NCBI GenBank assembly: GCA_003131945.1
Contig: PKWD01000371.1
Span: 1-7,403 of the forward strand
Length of the DNA: 7,403 nucleotides
Direction of reading: 5' to 3'
From: Acidimicrobiaceae bacterium
GTDB lineage: Bacteria; Actinomycetota; Acidimicrobiia; Acidimicrobiales; UBA8190
Within the stretch, counting starts at the first letter, position 1, and each line of letters opens with the position of its first letter. This document shows, one piece after another, positions 6,726 to 7,403 of the stretch. Below the pieces are notes generated by a model that saw only the letters and a list, made by a program, of their open reading frames with translations, ran no database searches and was not told the DNA's origin. The translations under genes and the position numbers were made by a program.

Positions 6726-7339
6726 GACGCCCCCCCTGTCGGAGCATCGGCTTTCTTGCCCGTGCCGGGACGGAACTTGAGGATCCGGAAGCGCATGTCG
6801 GCCACCGTCTCGCCGTTCTGGTCGGTGTAGGTCAGAAGGGTGGTGATGAAATGACCGATGCCGAGACCTGTCTGCTTCTCGGGCGAGACCGACTCGATCG
6901 AGGAGGACACACGCAGGTGGTCTCCGAGGACGACCGGACGACGGTACTCCTGCTCGCAGTTGGTGGCCACCACCGAGGTGAAGCCGCCCTCGTCGAGGAC
7001 AGCCATGAGCTCGTCGGCCGGGCTGCCGCCGTCGGTTTGACGACCGGCGGCGCGGGCCTCGGCGAGCTCGGCCGTGGCCTTGTAGCCGCGCATGATCCAG
7101 GCCTGGAGCATGGTCGGCGGGGCGATGACCCCGGGGAAGCCGTTGGCCCGGGCCGCGGCCTCGTCGACGTAGACCGGGTTCTCGTCGCCCATGGCCTCGA
7201 CCCAGTGGCGGATCATGGCCTGGTTGACGGCGTCGGGTCCCTCCGTCGGCGCCCCGACGGTGCGACCCTCGAAGGCCTTCAGGCGGGCCAGATAATCCTC
7301 GGCCGGGGCGTCGTCGACGGCCGCCTCGGTAGCGCTCAC
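6722..7339 (-). CDS. chsH2: ChsH2-type MaoC-like hydratase subunit (N-domain only)
   Basis: A 205-residue hot-dog-fold protein matching the N-terminal half of ChsH2: AMIRHWVEAMGDENPVYVDE (41-60), GFPGVIAPPTMLQAW (67-81), GGFTSVVATNCEQEY (118-132) and FITTLLTYTDQNGETVADMR, ending RILKFRPG. At the catalytic position it has Asp52 but Tyr57 in place of histidine (D-x4-Y). This fits the known picture in which ChsH1 supplies the active dyad and ChsH2 binds the bulky steroid-CoA. Expected role: heteromeric steroid enoyl-CoA hydratase with the ChsH1-type protein encoded further down. GTG at 7339 overlaps the preceding dehydrogenase stop (GTGA) with no strong ribosome site, so translation is probably coupled. 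Unlike mycobacterial ChsH2 (about 310 residues with DUF35 attached), it stops before the DUF35 domain. Confidence 0.9.
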   Translation of the reverse strand: MSATEAAVDDAPAEDYLARLKAFEGRTVGAPTEGPDAVNQAMIRHWVEAMGDENPVYVDEAAARANGFPGVIAPPTMLQAWIMRGYKATAELAEARAAGRQTDGGSPADELMAVLDEGGFTSVVATNCEQEYRRPVVLGDHLRVSSSIESVSPEKQTGLGIGHFITTLLTYTDQNGETVADMRFRILKFRPGTGKKADAPTGGAS

Positions 7340-7403
7340 CGGGGCGCTCGCGTCATCCCCAAGCCGGCCGTGGCCACGATCTCGCGCTGGATCTCGTTCG
7401 TCC
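7336..7403 (-). CDS. Acyl-CoA dehydrogenase, C-terminal tail only (runs off the right edge)
   Basis: Only the last 22 codons are inside the window. They read TNEIQREIVATAGLGMTRAP plus Arg and then TGA. TNEIQR is the usual C-terminal signature of acyl-CoA dehydrogenases (GTNEIQR, flavin and adenine contact region), and the two bases at the edge are compatible with the preceding glycine. The stop overlaps the GTG of the ChsH2-type gene (GTGA), so it belongs to the same operon. It is probably one half of a two-subunit steroid-CoA dehydrogenase, with the complete dehydrogenase gene at 5141-6301 as the other half. Little else can be said from this fragment. Confidence 0.78.
   Translation of the reverse strand, partial: TNEIQREIVATAGLGMTRAPR

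Overview
The window is GC-rich and every gene I can support is read leftward, on the minus strand. The base composition, the many GTG starts and the close resemblance to the mycobacterial/rhodococcal steroid side-chain genes point to a high-GC actinobacterium. The YHYH-type fragment and the sulfotransferase/DUF1214 pair would suit Acidimicrobiia, but that is a guess from recalled gene content, not a measurement.

Right to centre (7403 down to 3469) is an operon equivalent to the core of the Mycobacterium tuberculosis igr locus (fadE28-fadE29-chsH2-chsH1-ltp2). In transcription order it holds the C-terminal tail of an acyl-CoA dehydrogenase, a MaoC-like hydratase subunit (ChsH2 N-domain type), a separate DUF35 zinc-ribbon/OB-fold protein (ChsH2 C-domain type), a complete acyl-CoA dehydrogenase, a ChsH1-type MaoC hydratase and an Ltp2-type thiolase-fold aldolase. 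Together they would carry out the last side-chain cycle on a steroid-CoA thioester: dehydrogenation by a paired acyl-CoA dehydrogenase, hydration by ChsH1-ChsH2, and retro-aldol removal of propionyl-CoA by Ltp2-DUF35. Five of the junctions in the window are 4-nt ATGA/GTGA start-stop overlaps, so translation is probably coupled.

Centre to left (3482 down to 693) the run continues with a DUF1214-type protein, a PAPS-type sulfotransferase broken by a net one-base frameshift, and a small PPOX-class flavin/F420 oxidoreductase, also broken by one base. A 58-codon reading frame overlapping the PPOX stop carries the C-terminal signature of a YHYH-domain protein and looks like a truncated remnant.

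After a gap of about 160 bases with no gene that I can see, the left edge holds the N-terminal part of a type I signal peptidase (lepB), cut by the window end.

The main points to check are the ChsH2 split and the two frameshifts. The split abuts a seven-base homopolymer, and one extra base there would fuse the two frames. The frameshifts may be real decay or sequence error. I saw no tRNA, rRNA, CRISPR array, insertion sequence or convincing terminator.
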